50,677 nt of DNA from Hydrogenophaga sp. Its GTDB lineage: Bacteria; Pseudomonadota; Gammaproteobacteria; Burkholderiales; Burkholderiaceae_C. The DNA is taken from positions 1 to 50,677 of the forward strand of contig JAABQG010000023.1 of the NCBI GenBank assembly GCA_011391595.1. Reading direction: 5' to 3'. The translations under genes and the position numbers were made by a program. Below are positions 7,660 through 18,021 of this stretch, in pieces. Every line of letters starts with the position of its first letter. Position 1 is the stretch's first letter. Under the pieces are notes generated by a model, which had not been told where the DNA came from, did no database searches, and was given only the letters and a program-made list of their open reading frames with translations.

Positions 7660-9036
7660 TCAACGCCCGAACAGGCCCTTCAGCAGATTGGCCGGGTTGC
7701 CCAGGGGATTGATCACATCGCCGATCGAGGGCGATGTCGGTTGCGGCGTCGCCGCAGGTGTCGCCCCTGCCGGACTCTCCTGGCCTGCGGTGGGCGGGGG
7801 GGTGCTGCCTGCCGCGCTGCGGCTGCGACGTGCGCCCGCCTGGCCGCTGTCTTCACCCAGCATCGCCATGGTGCTGGACTTGACGCGCAGGCGCACCGCC
7901 CAGTCCGGCTCCCACACGGCCTTGGGGTCGGCCGGGCGCGGCGGGTGGGCGAAATTGCTTTCGCTGCCGTAAGCGATCATGCGCAGCATGCTGCCCGCGC
8001 TGTCGCCACGCCCGCCGGAGCCGCTGCCTTTGGGGGCGAAGATGCCCCTGGGAACGGCGCACTGCGTGGTTTCAGGCTGCAGCAGCACTTTTTCCCTGAC
8101 CCAGCTGTCGATGGTGCCGTTGGGCAGGTAGTCGAACAGGCCCATGCCGGTGTCCGGCGTCTCGGAGCTGGACCACATCACCATATCGTTCTCGCCGACC
8201 TGTCCCATGGCGTGCAGGAAATAGGCGCGCGCGTTCGTCACGCGGGGCCAGTTCAGCGCAATGCTGTCCTTCGGGCTGCCACTGCTTTGCAGTTCGATGG
8301 CCGGCATCAGGTCCTGGGCGGCGCCGAGCGCGAACTTGAAGTTGGCCGGCACGCCGTCGCCCTGCACCTGATGCTCGCCCACCAGCGAACTGTCACGGCT
8401 CAGGCTGACGGTGTTCTTCTCGTTCGGGAACAGCACGTAGCCGGGCCCGACGCGGGCACCTCGGTCCGGCGCATACCGTCCGGCAAAGGCCTTGCCGAAA
8501 TCCGCCGGGTTGCCACGCGCCAGGTCGATGATGCGCGGCTGCCCGGGACGCACCTCGGTGCTGCAACCCCAGTAGATCAGGATGCGGCCCTTCGGTGTTT
8601 CGCGCTGGTACTCCTGCGGCACCTCGGTAGGCTCGGTTTCACGAACGGCCTGCGCCGGTGGTGGCGGCAGCAGCGGCAGCCGGTCCCCCATGCGCATGCC
8701 GGGGGGAATGGCCTGCGCGGCCTCCACGCCGGGCTTGAGCCGGTTGTACAAGGCGATGTCGAGCACGCGCGGGGGCATGATCGTCATGCCCCGGGCCGTG
8801 CCGTAGGTGGTGTTGCCGCCGGCGCCGCCAGCGCGCCCGCCCATCATGCCGCCGAGCATGGCACCCATGCCGCCCGGCATGTCCATCTCGGGCATGCCGG
8901 CCATGCCGCCGGTGGACACGTCCATCCAGAGTTGGGCCTTCGGCGGCTTGACGTTCTGGGCCAGCGCCACGGTGGCCAGGGAACTGAGGCCGAGCGCCAG
9001 CAGCGTGGCATTCAGGGGGTGCAATGAGTTCTTCAT
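7660..9036 (-). CDS. secreted protein of unknown function with Gly/Met-rich segment
   Basis: A 458-residue protein I do not recognise. An N-terminal signal peptide (positive start, then NATLLALGLSSLATVALA) precedes a mature part. A Gly/Met-rich stretch (MAGMPEMDMPGGMGAMLGGM) lies near residues 42-65. The central region is a globular-looking domain containing GRILIYWGC, ALNWPRVTNARAYFLHAMG and VMWSSSE; the C-terminal 60 residues are Pro/Thr/Ser/Ala-rich and look disordered. I chose the ATG at 9036 because AAGGAG precedes it and it opens the signal peptide. It ends facing the D-lactate dehydrogenase-type gene. The NWP...A.AY spacing recalls beta-sandwich (fibronectin-like) repeats, but that is weak. 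Confidence 0.8.
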   Translation of the reverse strand: MKNSLHPLNATLLALGLSSLATVALAQNVKPPKAQLWMDVSTGGMAGMPEMDMPGGMGAMLGGMMGGRAGGAGGNTTYGTARGMTIMPPRVLDIALYNRLKPGVEAAQAIPPGMRMGDRLPLLPPPPAQAVRETEPTEVPQEYQRETPKGRILIYWGCSTEVRPGQPRIIDLARGNPADFGKAFAGRYAPDRGARVGPGYVLFPNEKNTVSLSRDSSLVGEHQVQGDGVPANFKFALGAAQDLMPAIELQSSGSPKDSIALNWPRVTNARAYFLHAMGQVGENDMVMWSSSETPDTGMGLFDYLPNGTIDSWVREKVLLQPETTQCAVPRGIFAPKGSGSGGRGDSAGSMLRMIAYGSESNFAHPPRPADPKAVWEPDWAVRLRVKSSTMAMLGEDSGQAGARRSRSAAGSTPPPTAGQESPAGATPAATPQPTSPSIGDVINPLGNPANLLKGLFGR

Positions 9037-9088
9037 GAAACGCTCCTTCGGCAATGGCCTCTGGATCAGCCTCCGCTGCGAGCTCACG

Positions 9089-10021
9089 TCAGGCCAGGCG
9101 CAGCCGCTCGATCAGGCCATTTAATTCATCGAGCGATCCAAAGTGTATGGCCAGTTCACCCATTTCTTCCACCTTCCCGTGCCGTTTGACGCGCTTTTTC
9201 ACGCGGACCTCGACTGCGGCGGTCAGCAGATCGGCCAATTCCTCTTCCACGCGCTTGATGTCACGGGACTTTTCCTTCTTCGGCTTTTGCGGCACCAGGT
9301 TGAATTCGGCACCGAGCTTTTTCACCAGGCTCTCGGCCTCGCGAACCGACATTTTCTTCATGCTGATCTGGTTGCCGGCCGTGATCTGTGCAGCCTTGTC
9401 CAGCGCCAGCAGCGCCCGGGCGTGGCCCATGTCGATGTCGCCGGCCATCAGCATGGTCTGCACCGGGTCGGCCAGGTTCAGGAGCCGCAACAGGTTGCTG
9501 GCGGCACTGCGCGAGCGCCCGACAGCCTGCGCCGCCTGCTCGTGCGTGAGGCCAAACTCGCGGATCAGTCGCTGCAAGCCCTGCGCCTCTTCCAATGGGT
9601 TCAGGTCTTCGCGCTGCATGTTTTCGATCAGCGCCATGGCTGCGGCGGCCTGGTCCGTCACGTCGCGCACCAGCACCGGCACGCTGTCCAGCCCGGCCAG
9701 TCGGGCCGCCCTGAAGCGGCGTTCACCGGCGATGATTTCGTATTTGCCGGTGTTTTCCCCTGCGCCAAGCTGGCGCACGAGGATCGGCTGCATGATGCCC
9801 TGCGCCTTGATCGACTCGGCCAGTTCGTACAGCGCGCCCTCGTCCATGCGGGTGCGCGGCTGGTACATGCCGGGCACCAGGTCTTCGAGCCGCAGGGAGG
9901 CCGGCAGGCCGGCGCTGGCACCGAGCCCTCCCTCGGCGTCGCCGCCCGCACGGTCTGGCACCGTGGGGCCGAGCAGGGCTTCGAGTCCGCGGCCGAGGCC
10001 TTTGGGTTTTTTGGTGGCCAT
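9089..10021 (-). CDS. parB: chromosome partitioning protein ParB
   Basis: A 310-residue ParB/Spo0J protein. The N-terminal KKPKGLGRGLEALLG motif, the CTP-binding signature GERRFRAARLAG (residues 99-110), the helix-turn-helix that reads parS (LTHEQAAQAVGRSRSAASN) and a C-terminal dimerisation tail are all present. ParB is a CTP-dependent clamp that loads at parS and spreads, and with the ATPase ParA it moves newly copied origins apart. Three parS sites lie 2.2-3.6 kb upstream in rsmG and mnmG. Gene order on this strand is parA, hydrolase, parB; the gap to the hydrolase is only 4 bases. Confidence 0.96.
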   Translation of the reverse strand: MATKKPKGLGRGLEALLGPTVPDRAGGDAEGGLGASAGLPASLRLEDLVPGMYQPRTRMDEGALYELAESIKAQGIMQPILVRQLGAGENTGKYEIIAGERRFRAARLAGLDSVPVLVRDVTDQAAAAMALIENMQREDLNPLEEAQGLQRLIREFGLTHEQAAQAVGRSRSAASNLLRLLNLADPVQTMLMAGDIDMGHARALLALDKAAQITAGNQISMKKMSVREAESLVKKLGAEFNLVPQKPKKEKSRDIKRVEEELADLLTAAVEVRVKKRVKRHGKVEEMGELAIHFGSLDELNGLIERLRLA

Positions 10022-10025
10022 AGGT

Positions 10026-10574
10026 TCAGTCTTTCAGGAGTTCTTGCAACAGGGCATGGCCTTCGGGCCAGTCGCCCAGGCCTGAATCGGCGTTGATGTG
10101 CCCACTGGGGCCGATGGGATGCAGCGTGCTGTGCCATTGGGCGGCAAGCGTGCGGGCGTGGTCGAATGTGCTGTAGGGGTCGTCCGCGCTGGCGACGAGC
10201 ACGCTTCTGAACGGCAAGGGTTGACGCAGGATCGGCGCCCAGCCGGGCAGTTGCTGGCGCAGGTCGTTGCGTTCAGCCTGCGGCGGCGCCACAAGCATCG
10301 CGCCCTTGACGAGGTGCGTGTTTCGGGAATGGGCGGCCCAGGCTGCGCTCTGCAGACAGCCCAGGCTGTGCGCGACCAGTACCGCCGGCACGTCGGTTTC
10401 AAGCAGGACCTCCTCCAGCCGCGCAATCCAGTCGCCGCGCAGCGGGCACATCCAGTCGGACTGTTCCACGCGCCGGTAACCGTGCACGCGCTCCCAGCGG
10501 CTTTGCCAGTGGTCCGGCCCGCTGTTTTGCCAGCCGGGCAGGATCAGGATTCGGGAGGCAGGCGGGGTGGGCAC
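10026..10574 (-). CDS. RBBP9/YdeN-family alpha/beta hydrolase
   Basis: A 182-residue small serine hydrolase. It begins ILILPGWQNSGPDHWQSRWE, typical of the RBBP9/YdeN family, with a nucleophile elbow VAHSLGC and a late His in PSGHINADSGLGDWPEG. Substrate is unknown. It lies between parA (110 bases upstream) and parB (4 bases downstream) on the same strand, so it is probably transcribed with them. No role in segregation is established; the position may simply be inherited. Confidence 0.87.
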   Translation of the reverse strand: MPTPPASRILILPGWQNSGPDHWQSRWERVHGYRRVEQSDWMCPLRGDWIARLEEVLLETDVPAVLVAHSLGCLQSAAWAAHSRNTHLVKGAMLVAPPQAERNDLRQQLPGWAPILRQPLPFRSVLVASADDPYSTFDHARTLAAQWHSTLHPIGPSGHINADSGLGDWPEGHALLQELLKD

Positions 10575-10612
10575 GGTGCTCGGTTGTCTGGCGGTGTAGA
10601 GGATCAGATTTC

Positions 10613-10652
10613 GCTATGCTTTTCATAGCTAAGTAGGGCCATTCGACGCTGG
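10613..10652 (-). repeat. 40-nt intergenic element, copy C
   Basis: On the minus strand CCAGCGTC, 15 bases, then GCTATGAAAAGCATAGC, whose six-base arms GCTATG and CATAGC pair perfectly around AAAAG. It lies 33 bases after the parA stop in the same direction. Confidence 0.78.
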
Positions 10653-10684
10653 AATACTGCCAATTTCTTCACAATTTCATGGAT

Positions 10685-11455
10685 TTACATCTTCTGGATG
10701 CGCTCCACCATCTCCCGGGCAAACTCCACAAACGCCAGGCTGCCCTTGGCCGACGGGTCAAACACCACGCCCGGCAGGCCGTAGCTCGGCGCCTCGGCCA
10801 GGCGCACGTTGCGCGGGATCACGGTGTTGAACACCTTGTCGCCAAAATGGCTCTTGAGCTGCTCGCTCACCTGCTGCTGAAGCGTGATGCGCGGATCGAA
10901 CATCACACGCAGCAAGCCGATGATCTGCAGATCGCGGTTCAGGTTGGCGTGCACCTGCTTGATGGTGTTGACCAGATCCGTCAGCCCTTCGAGCGCAAAG
11001 TACTCGCACTGCATGGGCACGATCACCCCGTGCGCCGAACACAGGCCGTTGACGGTCAGCATGCTCAAGGACGGCGGGCAGTCGATCAGGATGAAGTCGT
11101 AGTCATCGGCAATCTCGGCCAGTGCGCCCTTGAGGCGTTTCTCGCGGTGGTCGAGCGCGACCAGTTCGACCTCGGCGCCGGCGAGTTCCCGGTTGGCGCC
11201 CAGCACGTGGTAGCCGCACTTCTCCGACAAAATGGCCGCTTCGCGGATCGAGGCCGACTCCAGCAAGACGTCGTAAACGCTCAGGGCCAGTTTGCGCTTG
11301 TCCACGCCCGAGCCCATGGTGGCATTGCCTTGCGGGTCCAGGTCGATCATCAGCACCCGCTGCCCGACCTTGGCCAGGCCAGCGGCCAGGTTGACGGTGG
11401 TGGTGGTCTTGCCGACGCCGCCCTTTTGATTGGCGACGCAGAATATTTTGGCCAT
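10685..11455 (-). CDS. parA: chromosome partitioning ATPase ParA (Soj)
   Basis: A 256-residue ParA-type ATPase. The deviant Walker A motif [14 protein letters not shown] is at residues 11-24 and the Walker B-like DFILIDCPPSL follows. ATP-bound dimers coat the nucleoid and ParB stimulates hydrolysis, pulling the parS complex. The length fits chromosomal ParA without the extra N-terminal DNA-binding domain of many plasmid forms. It sits downstream of lysE and rsmG on the same strand, the usual chromosomal arrangement near oriC. Confidence 0.96.
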   Translation of the reverse strand: MAKIFCVANQKGGVGKTTTTVNLAAGLAKVGQRVLMIDLDPQGNATMGSGVDKRKLALSVYDVLLESASIREAAILSEKCGYHVLGANRELAGAEVELVALDHREKRLKGALAEIADDYDFILIDCPPSLSMLTVNGLCSAHGVIVPMQCEYFALEGLTDLVNTIKQVHANLNRDLQIIGLLRVMFDPRITLQQQVSEQLKSHFGDKVFNTVIPRNVRLAEAPSYGLPGVVFDPSAKGSLAFVEFAREMVERIQKM

Positions 11456-11495
11456 GGGTGTGTGCAGGGTGGAAAGTGGTGGGCGCGCAGGCGAA

Positions 11496-12110
11496 TTACT
11501 TGGACAGGGCCAGCCTGATGCCGAAGCCGATCAGAAACACGCCGGCCAGTTTTTCCAGCACGCGCCCGATCACGGGGCTGGCGCGCAGGCGGGCCGCCAG
11601 GTAATGCGTGAGCAGCACCACCGTCAGCCCGTACAGGAAAGCCAGCGCGGCGATCGTGGCCGCCATCACGCCAAACGTCACCAGTCCCTGGTGCCGGGCC
11701 GGGTCGATGAAGAGCGGGAAGAACGCCATGTAGAACACGATGGCCTTGGGATTGAGCAGCGTGATCGTGAACGCCTGCTGAAAGTAGTGGCGCGGCTGGA
11801 TGTTCAGCACCGGCGCACTGCCCGGCTTCGCCAGCAGCATCCTGAAACCCAGCCAGGCCAGGTAGGCAGCTCCCAGCCACTGCACAGCGGTGAAGGCCGC
11901 CGGATAAGTGGCCAGCAACGCCGCCACACCGGCCACGGCCATCCACATCAGCACCTGGTCACCGGCGATCACCCCCAGCGTGGCGCCCATGCCACCGGCC
12001 ACGCCGCCCTTGCTGGTCGAGGTGATGAGCGCCAGATTGCCCGGACCGGGAATCAACAGAAACAAAATCATGGCGGCAACAAACGCGCCGTAATCCGCAA
12101 TGCCGAACAT
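11496..12110 (-). CDS. LysE-family amino acid exporter
   Basis: A 204-residue inner-membrane protein with about six hydrophobic segments and the LysE/RhtB signature MILFLLIPGPGNLALI near the N-terminus, followed by TLGVIAGDQ and LLNPKAIVFYMAFFP. Members export amino acids or derivatives; the substrate is unknown. I chose the internal ATG (MFGIADYG), because residues upstream to 12203 are charged, do not match the family and overlap rsmG. It lies 34 bases after rsmG and 40 bases before parA on the same strand. Confidence 0.9.
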   Translation of the reverse strand: MFGIADYGAFVAAMILFLLIPGPGNLALITSTSKGGVAGGMGATLGVIAGDQVLMWMAVAGVAALLATYPAAFTAVQWLGAAYLAWLGFRMLLAKPGSAPVLNIQPRHYFQQAFTITLLNPKAIVFYMAFFPLFIDPARHQGLVTFGVMAATIAALAFLYGLTVVLLTHYLAARLRASPVIGRVLEKLAGVFLIGFGIRLALSK

Positions 12111-12144
12111 TGAAAACCTCGGGTGGTGGAGCGATGAGTTTACG

Positions 12145-12846
12145 TTACGCGACCGGCGTTGCGGCAACCGACCGCTGCAGCCAGACGATGCAGCGCTCCG
12201 CATCGAGCCCGGGCACCTGCAGTTGTTCCACGTGAAACACCTTCACGCCGGCGGGAAGGGCGGCCATCTCATCCGCGGGGCTTTTCCCCTTCATGGCCAG
12301 CCAGAAGCCGCCCTGCGCCAAGGCGGCGCCGGACCCCGTTACGAAATCAGAGAGCGATGCAAAGGCACGCGAGCTGATGACATCAAATGGGCCGGTCAGG
12401 TTTTCCACGCGGGCGTGCAAGGCCCGCAGGTTGGTCAGCCTGAGCGTCGCCGCAACCTGCTGGATGAAGGCGGCCTTTTTGCCGACGGTATCCACGCAGG
12501 TCACCGCGATCTCCGGGCAACAAATCGCGATCACCACCCCGGGCAGACCCGCGCCGGAGCCGACATCGAGCAGGCGCGCCGAGGGTCCGCGAGCCGTGGC
12601 CCCCGATTCGGCAGTCGCGCCCAGCTGTCTGCGCAGGGGTGCGATCACCGCCAGGCTGTCGAGCAGGTGGTGCGTCAACATGTTGTCGCGATCGCGCACA
12701 GCGGTCAGGTTGTAGACCTTGTTCCATTGCTGGATCAAATCGAGATAGGCCAGAAGTTGTCCGGCCTGCGCCTCGGACAAGGCCGCCTGCATCTGCCCGG
12801 CGGCGCGAATCAGCCGGGCCCTCGTCTCAAAATCAGTTTCGGTCAT
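12145..12846 (-). CDS. rsmG: 16S rRNA (guanine527-N7)-methyltransferase RsmG
   Basis: A 233-residue S-adenosylmethionine-dependent methyltransferase (formerly GidB) that methylates G527 of 16S rRNA. The SAM-binding loop LLDVGSGAGLPGVVIAI and the N-terminal LIQQWNKVYNLTAVRD are characteristic. The start at 12846 (MTETDF) fits the family length; an in-frame ATG at 12867 is possible and neither has a clear ribosome site. The C-terminal part contains a parS site, read in this frame as VFHVEQ. It follows mnmG after a 250-base gap and precedes lysE-parA-parB. Confidence 0.95.
   Translation of the reverse strand: MTETDFETRARLIRAAGQMQAALSEAQAGQLLAYLDLIQQWNKVYNLTAVRDRDNMLTHHLLDSLAVIAPLRRQLGATAESGATARGPSARLLDVGSGAGLPGVVIAICCPEIAVTCVDTVGKKAAFIQQVAATLRLTNLRALHARVENLTGPFDVISSRAFASLSDFVTGSGAALAQGGFWLAMKGKSPADEMAALPAGVKVFHVEQLQVPGLDAERCIVWLQRSVAATPVA
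12224..12239. other. parS: parS site 1 (within rsmG)
   Basis: TGTTCCACGTGAAACA matches the 16-base parS consensus described for Bacillus subtilis exactly. It is the ParB loading site for the parAB genes 0.8-3 kb away. Confidence 0.95.
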
Positions 12847-13098
12847 GGTTTTGGAAGGCCGACACACGCCGGGCCAGAGTTCGATGCGCGGCAGCTGGAG
12901 GCCACGATGAGCCTGAAGCGCCTATTCTCACCCAAGGGCTGTCGCCGAACCACAGCCGCCGGAGATTTTTGAAGACCCATGCACATGGATATCACACAAG
13001 GAACGCGGGTCGATGCGACGGCACCCCACTGTTTGTCCAGGACCCTGGCGTACGCCGCAATCTGGTGTCGGGTCGCCAGATAGACCGGTTTGCGTCAA

Positions 13099-15081
13099 CT
13101 ATCCGTTGACCGGCGCGTCCGTCTTGCCCGGCCATCCTGTGACCCTGCCACTGCCCTTTTTCAGGTGAATCAGCAATAGCGAGATGCTTGCCGGCGTAAT
13201 GCCGGAAATGCGCGAGGCCAGCCCCAATGTTTCGGGCCGGTGTTTCGCCAGCTTTTGCCGAGCCTCGATGGACAGCGCGGTGACCTGCATGTAGTCCATA
13301 TCGGACGGCAGCTTCAGGCCTTCGAAATATGCAGAGCGCTCCACCTCGTCTTTTTGTCGATCGATATAGCCGGAATATTTGGCGGCGATCTCAACCTGCT
13401 CGATCACCGGCGCGCTCAATTCCCCAAGTGTTTCACGTGAAACATCAGGCGACACGAACCGTCCGCCGTCCATCGACATCAGCCCGGCATAGCTCACGTC
13501 CGGCCGGCGCAGCAGTTCGAACAGGTTGTACTCGTGGTCGATCGCCTTGCCCAATACCCGCTCGGATTCCGCCGGCGGCAGGTTGCGCGGGTTCACCCAG
13601 GTCGATTTCAGCCGCTCTGTTTCACGTGAAACCGCATCGCGCTTGCGGCTGAAGGCCTCCCACCGCGCATCATCGACCAGACCCAGGCGCCGGCCGGCTT
13701 CGGTCAGGCGCATGTCGGCGTTGTCCTCGCGGAGCTGAAGGCGGAACTCGGCGCGGCTGGTGAACATGCGGTAGGGCTCGGTCACGCCCTGGGTGATCAG
13801 GTCATCGACCAGCACGCCCAGGTAAGCCTCGTCGCGGCGCGGCAGCCAGGCATCTTCGCCTCTGACCTGCAGCGCGGCATTGATGCCGGCGAACAGGCCC
13901 TGTGCCGCCGCTTCTTCGTAGCCCGTGGTCCCGTTGATCTGCCCGGCGAAGAACAGGCCGCCGATCTGGCGCGTCTCGAAGCTGCTCTTGAGCGAGCGCG
14001 GATCAAAGTAGTCGTATTCGATGGCGTAGCCGGGGCGCAGGATGTGTGCGTTCTCCAGGCCGCGCATGGAACGCACCAGTTCGTACTGAATGTCGAAGGG
14101 CAGGCTGGTGCTGATGCCGTTGGGGTAGAACTCGTGGGTCGTCAGGCCTTCGGGCTCCAGAAAGATCTGGTGGCTGTCCTTGTCGGCAAAGCGGTTGACC
14201 TTGTCTTCCACGCTGGGGCAGTAGCGCGGCCCCACACCCTCGATCTTGCCGGTGAACATGGGGCTGCGGTCAAATCCGCTGCGGATGATGGCATGGGTGC
14301 GCTCGTTGGTGTGCGTCACCCAGCACGGCATCTGCCTAGGGTGCATCCCCGCCCCACCATACGCGTGCGCCATGAAGCTGAACACCGGCACCGTGTTGCC
14401 GATGCCGCCGGGCATGCCGTCACCGGGCTGCTCCATGCACTGACTGAAGTCGATGCTGCGGCCGTCAAGCCGCGGCGGCGTGCCAGTCTTCAGGCGCCCC
14501 TGCGGCAGCTTGAGCTCCTTGAGCCGCGCAGACAGGCTGACCGCCGGCGGGTCGCCCGCGCGCCCGGCCGCGTAGTTGTTCAGGCCCACGTGGATCTTGC
14601 CGTCCAGAAAAGTGCCCGCCGTCAGCACCACGGTGCGGCTGCGGAACTTGATGCCCACCTGCGTCACGGCGCCCACCACGCGCTCGCCCTCCATCATCAG
14701 GTCGTCTACCGCCTGCTGGAACAGCCACAGATTGGGCTGATTTTCCAGCCGGCGGCGAATCGCGGCCTTGTAAAGGATGCGGTCGGCCTGGGCACGGGTG
14801 GCGCGCACCGCCGGACCCTTGGAGCTGTTGAGAATGCGGAACTGGATGCCGCCTTCGTCGGTGGCAATGGCCATGGCGCCGCCCAGCGCATCGACTTCCT
14901 TGACCAGATGGCCCTTGCCGATGCCCCCGATGGAGGGGTTGCAGCTCATCTGGCCCAGCGTCTCGATGTTGTGCGACAGCAGCAACGTCCTGCAGCCCAT
15001 GCGCGCTGCGGCCAGCGCCGCCTCGGTGCCGGCGTGGCCGCCGCCGACCACGATCACATCGAATTCCTGGGGATAGAGCAT
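13099..15081 (-). CDS. mnmG: tRNA U34 carboxymethylaminomethyl-modifying enzyme MnmG
   Basis: A 660-residue FAD protein (GidA) that with MnmE modifies the wobble uridine of certain tRNAs. The N-terminal FAD motif [21 protein letters not shown] and the signatures [17 protein letters not shown] and [13 protein letters not shown] are diagnostic. The ATG at 15081 follows a GTG one codon earlier; either could be used, and GAGGTG precedes them. Two parS sites lie inside the gene, so the protein carries the pentapeptide VSRET twice (near residues 482 and 545). MnmE is not in the window. Confidence 0.97.
   Translation of the reverse strand: MLYPQEFDVIVVGGGHAGTEAALAAARMGCRTLLLSHNIETLGQMSCNPSIGGIGKGHLVKEVDALGGAMAIATDEGGIQFRILNSSKGPAVRATRAQADRILYKAAIRRRLENQPNLWLFQQAVDDLMMEGERVVGAVTQVGIKFRSRTVVLTAGTFLDGKIHVGLNNYAAGRAGDPPAVSLSARLKELKLPQGRLKTGTPPRLDGRSIDFSQCMEQPGDGMPGGIGNTVPVFSFMAHAYGGAGMHPRQMPCWVTHTNERTHAIIRSGFDRSPMFTGKIEGVGPRYCPSVEDKVNRFADKDSHQIFLEPEGLTTHEFYPNGISTSLPFDIQYELVRSMRGLENAHILRPGYAIEYDYFDPRSLKSSFETRQIGGLFFAGQINGTTGYEEAAAQGLFAGINAALQVRGEDAWLPRRDEAYLGVLVDDLITQGVTEPYRMFTSRAEFRLQLREDNADMRLTEAGRRLGLVDDARWEAFSRKRDAVSRETERLKSTWVNPRNLPPAESERVLGKAIDHEYNLFELLRRPDVSYAGLMSMDGGRFVSPDVSRETLGELSAPVIEQVEIAAKYSGYIDRQKDEVERSAYFEGLKLPSDMDYMQVTALSIEARQKLAKHRPETLGLASRISGITPASISLLLIHLKKGSGRVTGWPGKTDAPVNG
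13429..13444. other. parS: parS site 2 (within mnmG)
   Basis: TGTTTCACGTGAAACA is a perfect 16-base palindrome differing from the Bacillus parS consensus at one base, towards full symmetry. In mnmG it encodes part of DVSRETL. Confidence 0.95.
13618..13633. other. parS: parS site 3 (within mnmG)
   Basis: TGTTTCACGTGAAACC has the full 14-base core of parS with only the last base changed. It lies 189 bases from site 2 and encodes AVSRETE in mnmG. Confidence 0.92.
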
Positions 15082-15160
15082 CACGACACCTCGACTTGTT
15101 CACACACCCAGAAGCTTGCCGGGCGGGCCATTCTACGGTCCGACACCAATCCGTCAGGTC

Positions 15161-15174
15161 TTGAGGTTGCTCAA
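15161..15174. promoter_or_regulatory. possible Crp/Fnr-family box between mnmG and a secreted-protein gene
   Basis: TTGAGGTTGCTCAA is TTGA-N6-TCAA with symmetric inner G and C instead of the T and A of FNR boxes. It lies 80 bases upstream of mnmG and 79 upstream of the gene at 15253. The site may bind a Crp/Fnr protein of other specificity. Confidence 0.3.
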
Positions 15175-15252
15175 ACTGCAAACCCGGCAGCGGGTGCAAG
15201 CTGCGTGCATCGGTTGCACTTTCAGACGACCAGAAAAGGCAGGAGGTACTCC

Positions 15253-15813
15253 ATGCTGCGCTTGCTCGATTTCAGGCCTCGTCCATGGCATCTTTCCACC
15301 TGCATCCTTGTCCTGGGAATGCTCACCCCAGTCATCAGCTCGGCGCAGGTGTACCGGTGCATTGTGCATGGGCAGGTTGTCTACCAACAGAGCCCCTGCG
15401 AGTCCTCAGGCGGCCAAGGGCGTGAAATCCACATCGCCCCACCACCAGAGTCCAGCGGGCACGGCCCGGTACCAGAACCCCCTCCACCCCGCAGTGAAGC
15501 GGTCACGCCACCCACCGCGAGCGGGCCACCCCCTCCGCCTGACCAGCCGCGCCTGGATCCCAAGTCCCAGCGATGCGCTAACTGGTACCTCCAGCGACTG
15601 GGACTGGGTTTCCCCTTCAGCAATGCTTATGTTCGCCCTGAATCGCTGGAAAAGGGGGTTCTGACCCTGACGATCGTCGTGCCGGGCCCCCGGGGACTCT
15701 TCACAAAAACCGCGGCCTGTGAGTTCCGGGGTGAAGTGCTTGACGAAGGTTGGACCGAGGAGCACGCGAAGCGGCTGGGCTGGTCTGGGCTGGTGAATCC
15801 ACTGCGACAATAG
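15253..15813 (+). CDS. secreted DUF4124-like protein
   Basis: A 186-residue exported protein. An N-terminal signal sequence (hydrophobic CILVLGMLTPVISSAQ) is followed by VYRCIVHGQVVYQQSPCE, a typical DUF4124 motif with two cysteines. A Pro-rich linker (residues about 70-105) leads to a C-terminal domain with two more cysteines (RCANWYLQRL and AACEFRGEV). Function is unknown; DUF4124 proteins are periplasmic or envelope proteins. An AGGAGG site 7 bases upstream fixes the ATG at 15253. Confidence 0.85.
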   Translation: MLRLLDFRPRPWHLSTCILVLGMLTPVISSAQVYRCIVHGQVVYQQSPCESSGGQGREIHIAPPPESSGHGPVPEPPPPRSEAVTPPTASGPPPPPDQPRLDPKSQRCANWYLQRLGLGFPFSNAYVRPESLEKGVLTLTIVVPGPRGLFTKTAACEFRGEVLDEGWTEEHAKRLGWSGLVNPLRQ

Positions 15814-15966
15814 CTGCCACCGCCCGACAGGCAAGGGGCGGCACGTCTTTGCGCCAAGGCCCATGCAGCAAAGGCATGCGTTGTTCCATTTCCAGCCTTG
15901 GACAAGCCGGATGCATCGGTCTAAGCTTGCGTGTCCGTCCACAACCACAACCGAGGAAACACGAAA

Positions 15967-17265
<1,299 letters not shown>

Positions 17266-17309
17266 CCTGCCGCAGTGAAGGGTCGGCTCGTGCGAGGCAC
17301 AATGCCCGC

Positions 17310-17903
17310 ATGAGCCCCTCCAACAAACTCCTGGTCTTCGCCGGCAGCACCCGCACCCAGTCCTGGAACCGCAAACTCGCCGGCGTGGCCGCTGATCTGG
17401 CACGCACGGCCGGCGCCGATGTCACGCACATCGAGCTGGCGGACTTCGAACTGCCACTGTACAACGCCGACCTGGAGGCGCGCGGCACGCCGGAGCCGGC
17501 GATCCGCCTCAAGGAACTGCTCCATGCGCACCCGGCCTGGATCATCTGCTCGCCCGAATACAACGGCAGCTACACCGGCCTGCTGAAGAACACCATCGAC
17601 TGGGTCTCCAGCCCGGTCAAGGGCCATCCGTTATGGTCCAGCGGCACCCTGCCTTTCGAGGGCAAGGTGGTCGGCTTGCTCAGTGCCTCGCCCGGCGCCC
17701 TTGGCGGCCTGCGCTCGCTGGAGCATCTGGCGCCGTTGCTGCTCAACCTGCAATGCTGGGCGGCGCCCAGGCAGTTCGCGCTGTCCCGGGCCGCTGAAGC
17801 CTTCGACGGCAAAGGTCAGCTGGTGAATGAGGCCAGCCGCGCCAATGTGCGCGCCGTGGTCGAACAGGTGCTGTGGGCCAGCCAGCGGCTGCAGGCCCGG
17901 TAG
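17310..17903 (+). CDS. NAD(P)H-dependent FMN reductase / quinone reductase
   Basis: A 197-residue flavodoxin-like protein of the NADPH-dependent FMN reductase family (ChrR/YieF-like). The phosphate-binding loop FAGSTRTQSWNRKLA is at the N-terminus and the family motif SPEYNGSYTGLLKNTIDW lies near residues 75-92. Such enzymes reduce quinones, FMN, azo dyes or chromate. It follows glutamate dehydrogenase by 44 bases and could share its transcript. The substrate is not evident. Confidence 0.9.
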   Translation: MSPSNKLLVFAGSTRTQSWNRKLAGVAADLARTAGADVTHIELADFELPLYNADLEARGTPEPAIRLKELLHAHPAWIICSPEYNGSYTGLLKNTIDWVSSPVKGHPLWSSGTLPFEGKVVGLLSASPGALGGLRSLEHLAPLLLNLQCWAAPRQFALSRAAEAFDGKGQLVNEASRANVRAVVEQVLWASQRLQAR

Positions 17904-17966
17904 CGAACCCGTTTGGGGCCTGGCGCGAGCCTGAAGGCGGAAATTTCGAACAAAAACATGCTTTAT

Positions 17967-18006
17967 CCAGCGTCAATGTGTGATTGTTTGCTATGATTTT
18001 TGAATC
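17967..18006 (+). repeat. 40-nt intergenic element, copy B
   Basis: CCAGCGTC, 15 bases, then GCTATGATTTTTGAATC. The spacing is exactly that of the other copies but the last arm has decayed (AATC instead of TAGC), so this copy does not fold. It precedes the gene at 18022. Confidence 0.65.
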
Positions 18007-18021
18007 TTCGGGAGAGCGGTG

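Noticed and set aside
13094-13110. GTCAAC-N5-GTTGAC inverted repeat at the mnmG stop as a terminator
   Set aside because: Only six pairs, no T tract, and it includes the stop codon; too weak to call.
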